The position numbers were made by a program, and so were the translations under genes. The notes beneath the pieces were generated by a model. The model saw only the letters and a program-made list of their open reading frames with translations. It was not told the DNA's origin and did no database searches. From the NCBI RefSeq assembly GCF_003721595.1, contig NZ_RJJR01000019.1:42551-106550 (forward strand): DNA of 64,000 nucleotides, in the 5' to 3' direction. Positions 8,817 through 16,691 of this stretch are shown here, piece after piece. The stretch is from Hanamia caeni. Its GTDB lineage: Bacteria; Bacteroidota; Bacteroidia; Chitinophagales; Chitinophagaceae. Position 1 is the stretch's first letter. Each line of letters opens with the position of its first letter.

Positions 8817-11267
8817 TTAAAATTTAAAAGAAATACTTCCCGTTACACTTCTCAGTTTCTGTGGATTCATTGTTGTATATCCTATCCAATATTCTTTGTT
8901 CGTAAGATTGTCCATTTTTAAACCAATCCTGTATTTAGGCTGGTCAAAAAATACAGTGGCATTTAGAATAACACGCTCCGGCAATGTGAAAACGCCGTAA
9001 TACACACTGTTCACAATTTTGTTATCGCTCGCATAATTTCCGCCAAATCCAAAGCCAAGGCCTTTCGCCTTTCCATAAAGCAAGCTATACCCTATCCAAA
9101 GATTGGCAGCATAAGGCGACATCGCCGTTGCCGGCCTGCGACCCTGCACGTCAGGATCTGCTTTATCATATTTTGATTCATTATAGCTAAATCCAACAAT
9201 TACATTAAGTCCTGTGGCGGGTTTCGCGAGAATCTCTGCTTCAATTCCTTTGCTCAGTTGTGTTCCATCCTGGATAGAAAAATTGGGATTTTCAGCATAA
9301 GGGCGAACAATATTTTTCACTTCAATATCGTAATAACTAACGGTTCCATTTAACCTTCCGCCAAATGCATTTAATTTAATTCCACCTTCAATCTGATTGG
9401 CTTGCTCAGGCTTAAAAGTTTTGCCTTCATAATCAGTTCCGGCCACATTGGTGAAGCCATTTTGATAATTTGCAAAAAGAGAAATTTTATCTTTTACCGG
9501 TTGATACACTAATCCGAATTTTGGCGAGAATGAAGTCTGCTCATATTCTCCGGAATATTTTCCTGTAGCCTGGTCAAAGTTGCCAAGGTTATGAAAATGA
9601 TCCGCACGAATAGCAGCAGACGCAATCAGTTTGTCAGTGATATTGAGAACATCAGCTACATAAGCGCTGTAGGTATTATTTTTATAGCGATAAGGATAAG
9701 TCCATGGCGTGTTATTTTGTAATGCCTTGTTCAGATTGTCTTTATCAAAATTTCCGTAAGCCGGAATAGTTCCGCTTTTAGGAATGGTGTCGAAATCCAA
9801 ACCATAAAAAAGCTGGTTGGAATTTTGCGCGAAAAAATCAAGGCCACCGACGAAGCGGTTTCTTAAATTTCCAATTTTGAAATCGCCAATAAAATTTTGT
9901 TGAATCTCGGTTGCCTGGGCGGTACTGTTAGCAGTGGATTGGTCAGCCCTTGCAAGATAATCTGCGCCGGTAGCATCAGGATTTCCGGTTACCACAGAAT
10001 TGGGAATTACATAGAAATAAGCATAAGGTCCGTCAGAAAAACTATTGGTGCTGCTAAAATTAGTTTGCGAGCGCCATTGGCTGGAGATTTTATAATCCAT
10101 TTGCGCAAAATAATTTTGGTTTTTGGAAACCTGCTGAATGTCCTGTGCGCTATAACTTCTGTTATAATCAATTCCCAACTCTTTGGGATTGGTTGCATTC
10201 AATTGTGAAGTGGGGAAGTAAAAGAAAATAAATTGTTTGGAAGTATTAGCACCATTATACAATTCTGCATCAAATGAAAAAGACAACCGGTCATTGGCTT
10301 TTATGGTAAGGCTTGGCGCCAAAATATATCCTTTTGAAAATCCATTATCCTGGAATGTGCCTTCATAATTATAAGCGGCATTCATGCGGAATAAAATGCG
10401 CCTGTTAGAATCAAGCGGCGTATTAAAATCGGCAGACAAGCGGTTGAAGCTATAGCTTCCTGTTGAATAAGAAACTTCTCCGCCTAATTTATCATAAGGC
10501 TTTTTGGTGATGCGATTAATCAATCCGCCATAAGACGTCAGAGGGCTTCCATACAGCGTGGCAGATGGGCCTTTGATTACTTCTACGCTTTCGATATTGG
10601 CTGCGTCAATACGGCTGGTAATATTTCCGGCAACGCCGTTTCGTAACTGGCTTGATAATATAAAGCCACGCGAATTGTAGTATGCGCCGCCATCTCCGCC
10701 GCGACCTGTAGCTTCCCACATTTTCTGAATCCCTGCGGCGTTGGCAACTGCATCGTCAACCGAATAGACCATTTGTTGCTTCAAAAGATCTTTGGTGATA
10801 GTGGTGTACACCTGTGAATTTTCTAAATTTTTTAAAGGAATTTTCGCAACATAATCACTTGTTGGTTGCACTAATTTATAGCGGTTCGCTGTGACGATTA
10901 CTTCCTGCAATTTTTTTTCAGATATCTCCAGTTGCAGATGAACCAGGGCCGTTTTTCCTTCATCTACATCAACCTTCTTTTCGATGGCTTCATATCCTAT
11001 CAAATGAACTCCTACAAAATATTCTCCGGCAGAGATGTTTTTAAAATGAAAATTTCCATCATCATCTGTGATTGCATTTCTTTTGGTTCCTTTTAATGTA
11101 ACCGTAACACCCACGGCCGGCAAGCCTTCATTGGTTACGATGGTTCCTTTTATATTTGAGCTTCCATCTTCATCGCCTTCTGCATGAAGAACAGAAAATG
11201 GAGCAACGAACATGAGCAGAAAAAAGATATACCGATAAAGTATCCCGGACTTTTTGAATTGAATCAT
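8817..11267 (-). CDS. TonB-dependent siderophore receptor
   Basis: An 816-residue outer-membrane receptor. Residues 1-29 are a signal peptide (ends VLHA). About 37-120 is a carboxypeptidase-like regulatory domain (IKGTIVTNEGLPAVGVTVTL). About 140-265 is the plug, with VESVEVIKGPSATLYGS. The rest is a 22-strand barrel ending with a terminal phenylalanine. The plug and the barrel sequences resemble ferrichrome/ferrioxamine-type receptors rather than SusC (no SusC length or DUF), and the PepSY protein downstream supports iron-siderophore transport. The promoter region contains a 21-bp-period direct repeat that may be a regulator site. Confidence 0.9.
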   Translation of the reverse strand: MIQFKKSGILYRYIFFLLMFVAPFSVLHAEGDEDGSSNIKGTIVTNEGLPAVGVTVTLKGTKRNAITDDDGNFHFKNISAGEYFVGVHLIGYEAIEKKVDVDEGKTALVHLQLEISEKKLQEVIVTANRYKLVQPTSDYVAKIPLKNLENSQVYTTITKDLLKQQMVYSVDDAVANAAGIQKMWEATGRGGDGGAYYNSRGFILSSQLRNGVAGNITSRIDAANIESVEVIKGPSATLYGSPLTSYGGLINRITKKPYDKLGGEVSYSTGSYSFNRLSADFNTPLDSNRRILFRMNAAYNYEGTFQDNGFSKGYILAPSLTIKANDRLSFSFDAELYNGANTSKQFIFFYFPTSQLNATNPKELGIDYNRSYSAQDIQQVSKNQNYFAQMDYKISSQWRSQTNFSSTNSFSDGPYAYFYVIPNSVVTGNPDATGADYLARADQSTANSTAQATEIQQNFIGDFKIGNLRNRFVGGLDFFAQNSNQLFYGLDFDTIPKSGTIPAYGNFDKDNLNKALQNNTPWTYPYRYKNNTYSAYVADVLNITDKLIASAAIRADHFHNLGNFDQATGKYSGEYEQTSFSPKFGLVYQPVKDKISLFANYQNGFTNVAGTDYEGKTFKPEQANQIEGGIKLNAFGGRLNGTVSYYDIEVKNIVRPYAENPNFSIQDGTQLSKGIEAEILAKPATGLNVIVGFSYNESKYDKADPDVQGRRPATAMSPYAANLWIGYSLLYGKAKGLGFGFGGNYASDNKIVNSVYYGVFTLPERVILNATVFFDQPKYRIGLKMDNLTNKEYWIGYTTMNPQKLRSVTGSISFKF

Positions 11268-11339
11268 ATTAATTTTTACTTACAGTTTTACGAATTATTA
11301 AGAATTGCAAAAATTATGTAAGCGTACCAATATGATTTC

Positions 11340-11375
11340 CGAAATCGGGAAAACGATTTTCGAAATTGGGAAAAC
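11340..11375. promoter_or_regulatory. Two direct repeats (21-bp period) upstream of the siderophore receptor
   Basis: CGAAATCGGGAAAAC at 11340-11354 recurs as CGAAATTGGGAAAAC at 11361-11375, spaced 21 bp, i.e. two helical turns, so both copies face the same side of the DNA. The overlapping GAAAACGATTTTC is also a short palindrome. The site lies ~75 bases before the receptor start within a 326-base gene-free stretch (11268-11593) that otherwise shows only AT-rich sequence. A regulator binding site (iron or another signal) is plausible; no known box could be assigned. Confidence 0.4.
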
Positions 11376-11593
11376 ACTCGTTAAGAAAAATAGAAATTAG
11401 CAGCTAACATCCTCCCTTATGCAGTACAGGCAAGCACTTCAGCATTTTTAAAAAAATAGAATTTGATATAGTCAGGAATAGCGGTAAATAAACAAATAAC
11501 TGGATTTTATTTTTCTGCTTTAGTGAAATAAAAAAGCCAACGTTAGCTTCACCAAATAATTTATTTTACAAAAAAATCACTTTCAAAAAGATT

Positions 11594-12439
11594 TTACGAA
11601 ACGCCGTCTTTTACGCCCCGGAAATATCCGACCGATTCAGCAATTCCGGGCAAAGGATCTTTCATATCTTTTTCAAATTCGATACCGCAATGGCCCGGAT
11701 ATTTTATTTTGCGAAGCGCCTTTACCAATGCCGGAAAATTAATAATTCCTCTTCCTGCCTCAATAGCTTTTCCATCCTGCTCCGCCTTTGTCACATCTTT
11801 TATGTGCATGTCAAAAATCCTCTTGTTGTATTTTAAAACGGCATTAGCAGGATCGACTCCGGCCCGCTGGGCGTGGCCAATATCGAGACAAAGCCCCATG
11901 CGAGGGTCTTTATTTTTTATCAGATCATAAGCTATCTGCGGATTAGGATACATTTTATCTTCCGGCCCATGGTTGTGAATAGCCAGCTTTATATTGTATG
12001 ATTTTACTTTTTCCTGAACGTAATCAATCTGGTCGTGTTCCGGCACTCCGATGATCATCGAAACGCCCACATTTTTTGCATATTCAAAAGCCTGGTCCAC
12101 TTCTGCTTTGTTTTTCATATAAATAACGCCAACTCCATAAATGCTGACGCCGCCATCTTTGTATTCCTTTACCACTTCATCAATTTTCTCTTTCGTACTG
12201 TCGTAAGGCAAATGAAAGTTTTTTAAAGTCATCGCATGAATATCCAGCCGCTGCATCATTTTGATGGATTGGGGAATATCAAAATTCAAAAACGTGTAAT
12301 CGGCGATGCCCAAAGGAAGCGAGGCATCTTCTTTTGGAGCGCTATAAGCAAAAGAGCCCGCGCTGCTTAGCACCGGGCTTAAGGTAGCTGCAGCAATTCC
12401 GAAGGTGGTTTTCTTTAAAAAAATTCTTCTTGAATCCAT
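11594..12439 (-). CDS. Sugar isomerase/epimerase-like TIM-barrel protein, Tat-exported
   Basis: A 281-residue protein of the xylose-isomerase-like TIM-barrel superfamily (AP endonuclease 2 family). The N-terminus has a twin-arginine signal (SRRIFLKK, then a hydrophobic stretch ending near residue 33). Metal-binding positions typical of the fold are visible: H177-region in AIHNHGPEDK, LCLDIGHAQRAG, DMHIKDV and a late GIEFEKD. Exported members often occur with Gfo/Idh/MocA proteins in sugar-modifying pathways, as seen 13 kb away in this window. The substrate is unknown; epimerisation or isomerisation of a keto-sugar is a reasonable guess. Confidence 0.82.
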   Translation of the reverse strand: MDSRRIFLKKTTFGIAAATLSPVLSSAGSFAYSAPKEDASLPLGIADYTFLNFDIPQSIKMMQRLDIHAMTLKNFHLPYDSTKEKIDEVVKEYKDGGVSIYGVGVIYMKNKAEVDQAFEYAKNVGVSMIIGVPEHDQIDYVQEKVKSYNIKLAIHNHGPEDKMYPNPQIAYDLIKNKDPRMGLCLDIGHAQRAGVDPANAVLKYNKRIFDMHIKDVTKAEQDGKAIEAGRGIINFPALVKALRKIKYPGHCGIEFEKDMKDPLPGIAESVGYFRGVKDGVS

Positions 12440-12517
12440 TGTTTATAATTTATTTAGAAATTTTTTTCTAATTACAAAAATATAAATTTTGGCTATTTGT
12501 TGCTTTACTATTTTTTT

Positions 12518-12547
12518 ATCCCGTTGGCCAGACCAGACGAGGATAAA
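12518..12547. repeat. Copy of a dispersed ~30-bp repeat
   Basis: The stretch ATCCCGTTGGCCAGACCAGA followed by CGAGGATAAACT closely resembles 24314-24346 and, less well, 19039-19073. All three lie in gene-free DNA. It contains an imperfect palindrome (TTGGCCAGACCAG). No coding role is visible; a short non-autonomous intergenic repeat is the simplest reading. Confidence 0.5.
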
Positions 12548-12608
12548 CTTCCTGAATGCAGATTTTGCCAGGCAATTTAAGAAAGCATTCGTTGGAGATA
12601 TTCTTTTT

Positions 12609-13559
12609 TTATGCAACCAACTGCATGTGCTTTTTCATAATAAAATCTTCTTTGCGCGCTGTGCCTGCCGTAAATGTGAATGCCTGTTCAACAGGCTCGT
12701 AACCTGGCCTTGTGATATTGAAAACGTAAGTTCCTTCTGCAATGTGAGAAATGCAGTAGTAACCTTTGCTATCAGCAATCGCCGTATATTTTTGATTATG
12801 AGACTGGATGGTTGCTCCTTCGACCGGGTGATTAACTTCATCGGTAATATAGCCGCTGAAGCTGGCTGAGCCTTTGCCGGAGTGGACAGAAACGAGGTAA
12901 TTAAAAATAAACTGCCTCTTTATGATGGCATCATACCTGAATATTTGCTGGCCATCTTTCAGCATTTCTATGGCGCTTTCATAAATGGCATTGTTGGCAT
13001 TTATTTTTAATTGTGTAGCCATTTGGTTTTCCATTGTGATACTGCCAAATGCCATTGACAGGCCAATGAATTTGTCACCATCTGCCACAAACCTCGTTTG
13101 GAATTTTTCAGGCATATTATTGCCCTCCGTAAGCGCTTCTTTGTTATTTCTTATAAATGTACCAGCCACATCTGCCAGGCTGCGAACGGCGCTCCAGTTG
13201 TATAAAGCCGCTTTGGTATAAATTGAAGCCCCCGCCGCTTCCAGTTTGATAGCTGCCATGTCTTTGCCGAACGCTTTGTTGATATAAAGCTTAAGCAACT
13301 GCCAGTTGTCCATTACCTGCCTGCCCGCCAATTGTAAATCAATGCGCGCTTCTTTGCTTGTGGCCCTGTTGTGGAGAATTCCCGGAAGTTCCCTTGCTTT
13401 CCGTACTGATGCTATTGCCTCATAAATAAATGCTTCGGTATAATAAGCCTTAAATCCGGCAAATGTTTCAAGATTTTTTCTACACAATTCCCAGGAAGAC
13501 AGACAAACAGCATAGAGAATTTCCTGGGGAATATTGTATTTTTTGCTCTTTTCATTCAT
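12609..13559 (-). CDS. Uncharacterised protein with C-terminal carboxypeptidase-like regulatory domain
   Basis: About 316 residues starting at the ATG at 13559; an upstream in-frame TTG is less likely. No signal peptide is visible. Residues ~1-215 are largely helical with no family recognised. The last ~85 residues form a carboxypeptidase-D-type Ig-like domain (SGYITDEVNHPVEGATIQ... SKGYYCISHIAEGTYVFNI). That domain is normally found on surface proteins, so its presence on a protein without an obvious export signal is odd. The gene stands alone. Function unknown. Confidence 0.7.
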   Translation of the reverse strand: MNEKSKKYNIPQEILYAVCLSSWELCRKNLETFAGFKAYYTEAFIYEAIASVRKARELPGILHNRATSKEARIDLQLAGRQVMDNWQLLKLYINKAFGKDMAAIKLEAAGASIYTKAALYNWSAVRSLADVAGTFIRNNKEALTEGNNMPEKFQTRFVADGDKFIGLSMAFGSITMENQMATQLKINANNAIYESAIEMLKDGQQIFRYDAIIKRQFIFNYLVSVHSGKGSASFSGYITDEVNHPVEGATIQSHNQKYTAIADSKGYYCISHIAEGTYVFNITRPGYEPVEQAFTFTAGTARKEDFIMKKHMQLVA

Positions 13560-14020
13560 AATATAAGATTTATCAATCAATCAGTTTGTTTATACCAAAC
13601 GAATATCCGGGTACTTTTATTTTGACAGGCTCATCCATTCCGATACAATCAAGTACGCTGAGAGAACGAACTCCATATCTTTTAATCATGTGAGTTCATT
13701 TGTCTCATTTGTACTTATAACCGGCGCTTATTGGCAGTTATCTGCACTTTAGCCGCACCTATCTTCAACGTATTGGCAGATATCCGGCGCTACTTTGTCA
13801 ATATCTGAACAATTGATGCAGGCCGCTGTGCTTACTATACAGGTATCTAAAATTAATTGGCTGTTATTTGTAGATTTGGGAGAGGCATCTGTAGATTATT
13901 GGTGCTTATTTATGCAATCCGGGCGGACCGCTGGCGGTTTAAAAAACTATGAATGAAATATAATGGTTTAGTGACGGTCAGGCACAGGTCGGGAGACCTG
14001 CGCCAGCATGATGTACATTG
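13560..14020. other. Gene-free stretch with degenerate short repeats
   Basis: No convincing gene. TTGGCAGTTATC at 13731-13742 recurs as TTGGCAGATATC at 13773-13784, and CCGGCGCT at 13721-13728 recurs at 13784-13791, so this looks like a decayed internal duplication. A strong palindrome lies at its right end (see 13981-14004). Confidence 0.5.
13981..14004. repeat. Inverted repeat 3' of the barrel-protein gene
   Basis: GGCACAGGTC and GACCTGCGCC form a near-perfect 10-bp stem around GGGA. It lies 17 bases beyond the stop codon of the minus-strand gene at 14021-14560 and could terminate it. Its sequence also matches the style of dispersed palindromic repeats in this phylum. Confidence 0.5.
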
Positions 14021-14560
14021 TCAAAATAATCTCACGCCTATTGCTAAACTTAAGGAACCAAAATCTGCATTAGCTATCTTAGTCCGATTAAAAACATTAA
14101 TGTAAGAAATCTTTCCCGTCCACCTTTGAGTTTTTGAAAAATAGAATCCAAATGAAGGTTTTATACCTAAGTAAGTTTGTCCACTGATAAAACCAGGTCC
14201 AGCCATAAATGATACATAGACACTTTGGTTGGGGTGAAATGAAGCACCCGCAAGCAAATTTACCATTCCTTCAACAGCGTTGTCATTATTTGGTATGCTT
14301 CCATCAGGATTCAAACGCAAAACTTTATTATCTTCCAAATAAGTGTCTGCTGTAAGTTCAATTGTGGGTTTAAACTTAGTTTTGTTAATTAAGAATGCCT
14401 GAAGTCCAAGTCCCACTCCCCAAGGGTTGTTACCACTGGTATAGTCGTAAAGTGTATTGTTATAATTTGCGAAGATGTAAGAAGATATTTTTCTTGTCGT
14501 CTGACCAAAAGCCTGTGCCAAAAGAAAACAAAATAAAAATGTTGGAATAAGTTTTTTCAT
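14021..14560 (-). CDS. Small outer-membrane beta-barrel-like protein
   Basis: A 179-residue protein with a signal peptide (1-19, ends AQAFGQ). The mature part consists of alternating short amphipathic strands (VGLGLQAFLI, PTIELTADTYL, YVSFMAGPGF, PSFGFYF, SLSLAIGVRLF) and ends with phenylalanine, as outer-membrane barrels do. No family was recognised. It lies between a palindrome and the frameshifted HNH gene, in a zone of gene turnover, and could be cargo of that region. Confidence 0.6.
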   Translation of the reverse strand: MKKLIPTFLFCFLLAQAFGQTTRKISSYIFANYNNTLYDYTSGNNPWGVGLGLQAFLINKTKFKPTIELTADTYLEDNKVLRLNPDGSIPNNDNAVEGMVNLLAGASFHPNQSVYVSFMAGPGFISGQTYLGIKPSFGFYFSKTQRWTGKISYINVFNRTKIANADFGSLSLAIGVRLF

Positions 14561-14585
14561 TGTTAGTTGTTGTTGAGTTAGCAGT

Positions 14586-15175
14586 TTAGTATTTTATTTG
14601 ATCTTGTATTTCTTTTTTTGCTTTTATGAGAGCAGTTTTCCATTGGCTTATATAGTTGTCTTTTTCATAATCAGGATTTTTGTTTGATAGGTCAATAAAA
14701 TAATTAATAAGTCCATCCCAATTTGAAAGTTGTCCTTTGTTATGAAGTGTCCAACCAAGTTCTTCTATTGTCCAGTTAGATTTTGCTGAATTACGAATCA
14801 TTGAAGTGGTTATCCAATTGTTCTCGTTGTCTTGTCCGCCTCTTGCAACAGGAACTAAATGGTCAATCGTTGGGCATAATTCCCAATAAATTAAATGCGT
14901 TTCTGTCATCTTCCAGTTTTTGTGATACCTAAAGATTTCCGGAAACTCGATTGTCAATAACTTAATCAATCCAGGAAATAATAATTTGTCACCTGAATAC
15001 TGTCTATAAAACCGTCTCTAAGAAAAACACGGCACATTTGGTATTTTGAATATTGCCGTTTTAAAACGGTGTTGGATGCAAACGGATAATGTGTTGTTGC
15101 AAAATCAAAGCAATCATTCTTTTTATCGTCAAGCAGGAGTTCACACAAATTTTTTATTATTAACGCTTTGTCCAT
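14586..15175 (-). pseudogene. HNH endonuclease-like gene with a single-base frameshift
   Basis: Two overlapping frames encode one protein of about 196 residues. The first (from the ATG at 15175) gives MDKALIIKNLCELLL... RVFLRDGFID and then loses its homology near base 15000. The second continues with YSGDKLLFPGLIKLLTIEFPEIF and the HNH core CPTIDHLVPVARGGQDNENNW. Adding one base (ACAGTATT to ACAGGTATT on the coding strand) restores the DRYSG motif expected in this family. Either the gene is inactive or the sequence has an error here. Intact relatives are uncharacterised HNH proteins that may act in defence or in phage/mobile DNA. Confidence 0.72.
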
Positions 15176-15214
15176 TTTGGTGTCGCAACATTACAGCCAA
15201 CACAATATTACAAC

Positions 15215-15398
15215 TTTTAACTGCATTTACTGTCGCTGTTACTTTGATAACTGCTGGCCTGTCAATAATTTGCCTGATCGTCGGAACTCCGGGAAAACAT
15301 TCATCGGTATGGCCAGCCTTTTTGCAAGAACCAACTATTAGAGATAAAAACAGAAAAATTATAAATTTAAAATTGTTTCGCATAAGAATTTTTATCAT
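15215..15398 (-). pseudogene. Truncated small lipoprotein gene
   Basis: The ATG at 15398 (or 15383) starts a lipoprotein signal with lipobox IVGSC, followed by KKAGHTDECFPGVPTIRQIIDRPAVIKVTATVNA. That pattern matches the first ~55 residues of a larger class of small Bacteroidota lipoproteins. Downstream of about 15215 the frame runs into sequence belonging to the HNH gene's leader and stops at 15141. The 3' part of the lipoprotein gene therefore appears to have been lost at a junction with the HNH gene. Evidence for the family is by recall only. Confidence 0.45.
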
Positions 15399-15537
15399 GA
15401 CACTACAAACCTGGAGAACGTTGCATCAATAGCCACTCCGGTAATTCACCACCTTCAGATTTGGTTTCCTTCAGGCATATCTTAAAATTAAAAGCTTAGT
15501 CTTTTGTTCGTTTACTGACAGAATCCTTTTTCCATCA

Positions 15538-15567
15538 GGGTTGCCAACCTTCGAAGGTTGGTAACCC
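15538..15567 (-). terminator. Palindrome, probable terminator of the disrupted restriction-methylase gene
   Basis: CCAACCTTCGAAGGTTGG is a perfect 18-bp palindrome (15544-15561), extended by GGGTT and AACCC on either side. On the minus strand it starts two bases after the stop codon of the C-terminal restriction-methylase stub (15570-15572), where the ancestral terminator would be expected. It may also be one of the dispersed palindromic repeats. Confidence 0.5.
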
Positions 15568-15569
15568 TA

Positions 15570-15746
15570 TTACTCCATCTCCCCCACCACCTTCATCGTT
15601 TCCACGCTCACCGCGCAAACGCGCTTCAACAAATCAATCACCTGATCTTTATAATCAGCGAATTTATACGTGTTGAATTTTTCTGTTATCGTTGGGTCTT
15701 TGGGTTTCTTTTCTTTATATTGAACGAGTATCCATTCGAGGGCCGG
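15570..15746 (-). pseudogene. C-terminal stub of a large type IIG/ISP-like restriction-methylase
   Basis: This minus-strand frame encodes 58 residues: PALEWILVQYKEKKPKDP, then TITEKFNTYKFADYKDQVID and LLKRVCAVSVETMKVVGEME, followed by a stop. This is the characteristic end of large (~1000-residue) Eco57I/ISP-like enzymes that combine helicase, methylase and endonuclease parts. It has no start codon of its own. It begins 9 bases after the stop of the restriction endonuclease gene. Its N-terminal counterpart is at 18326-18613 in the same orientation, so the two stubs bracket the intact R-M pair. Recognised from memory of the family, not from a search. Confidence 0.72.
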
Positions 15747-15755
15747 GGGACATTT

Positions 15756-16691
15756 TTACCTTGGCCCAATAAAACGATCTCCATTAAAATGGATCATGTG
15801 AGCAGGAAAATCGACCACCCAGACTTCTGTTTCCCACGCAATGTTGGACGAATGCTTATTTAATTCAGCAAAATCGGGGAACGCTGTAACATAAATTTTC
15901 CCTGCTTTACAATCTTTCAATAATTCTTCTAATTCAATGACTCTTTTTGGTGAAACCGGGCCATGAGAAGTTACCGCTTCAACTAAAAAGAGCCAGTTTC
16001 TTTTTCTGTCAAATAGAACAACATCTGGTAATTTGCTATGTTGTGTGATTGGAATTCCAATTTCTTTCAAAACTTTTTTGTCAACATATAGATCTTTATT
16101 TGAAGTATCACCCAAATACAATACTTCACTTCCGTTTGCAAAACGTGCCGCAAAATCTTGTACAATTGCTGCCTGTACGATATTATGTTTTCCTGGAGAA
16201 AGTTTAAGAGTCTTACCATTACTTAACTTTACCGGAATCAGATTTTGCTTTCTTTCTTTAAGATATCGTTTTGAAAGTTCCCCTACTTCAGATTTAAATC
16301 TTTTTGCTGATTCTTTCCACGCTTTTGTGCCATAAGCTTTAATTGCTTCGAGAGCTTCAGTAGTTAATGCATAATGAGCATTGGGGCTATTAACAGGAAG
16401 AGAAGGATTATCAGGATTATAATCGGCTATTCTTGCCTGAACAAATTGGTGAAGAACCTGTCTGCGAAAAGTTTCTCTTGTGTTAGGTGCGTACTCTTTT
16501 TTATAAACATCCTTACAAAATGCCATGATACCTTTTGAAATTTTTTGGCTTTCTCTTGTGGCATTTGCCCATTTACGGTTCGGTTTGATTCCAGAAAGTG
16601 CTAATAAAGTATAAGCAGAAATTTCATTTTGTTGAGCTACAGGCAATCCTAATTCTTTAAGAATTGTTTTTGCCTCATCAATTTTACTCAT
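15756..16691 (-). CDS. Type II restriction endonuclease, BsuBI/PstI family
   Basis: A 311-residue endonuclease of the BsuBI/PstI family, whose characterised members cut CTGCAG. The family-specific end (VTAFPDFAELNKHSSNIAWETEVWVVDFPAHMIHFNGDRFIGPR) is nearly exact, and the PD...E catalytic core is visible as LPDVVLFD followed by LFLVEAVTSHGP. The ATG at 16691 overlaps the methyltransferase stop by 8 bases (ATGAGTAA), so the two are translationally coupled; an upstream TTG is less likely. No controller gene is present. Recognition of CTGCAG here is inferred from the family. CTGCAG sites do occur in the window (for example at 537), which would need methylation. Confidence 0.92.
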   Translation of the reverse strand: MSKIDEAKTILKELGLPVAQQNEISAYTLLALSGIKPNRKWANATRESQKISKGIMAFCKDVYKKEYAPNTRETFRRQVLHQFVQARIADYNPDNPSLPVNSPNAHYALTTEALEAIKAYGTKAWKESAKRFKSEVGELSKRYLKERKQNLIPVKLSNGKTLKLSPGKHNIVQAAIVQDFAARFANGSEVLYLGDTSNKDLYVDKKVLKEIGIPITQHSKLPDVVLFDRKRNWLFLVEAVTSHGPVSPKRVIELEELLKDCKAGKIYVTAFPDFAELNKHSSNIAWETEVWVVDFPAHMIHFNGDRFIGPR

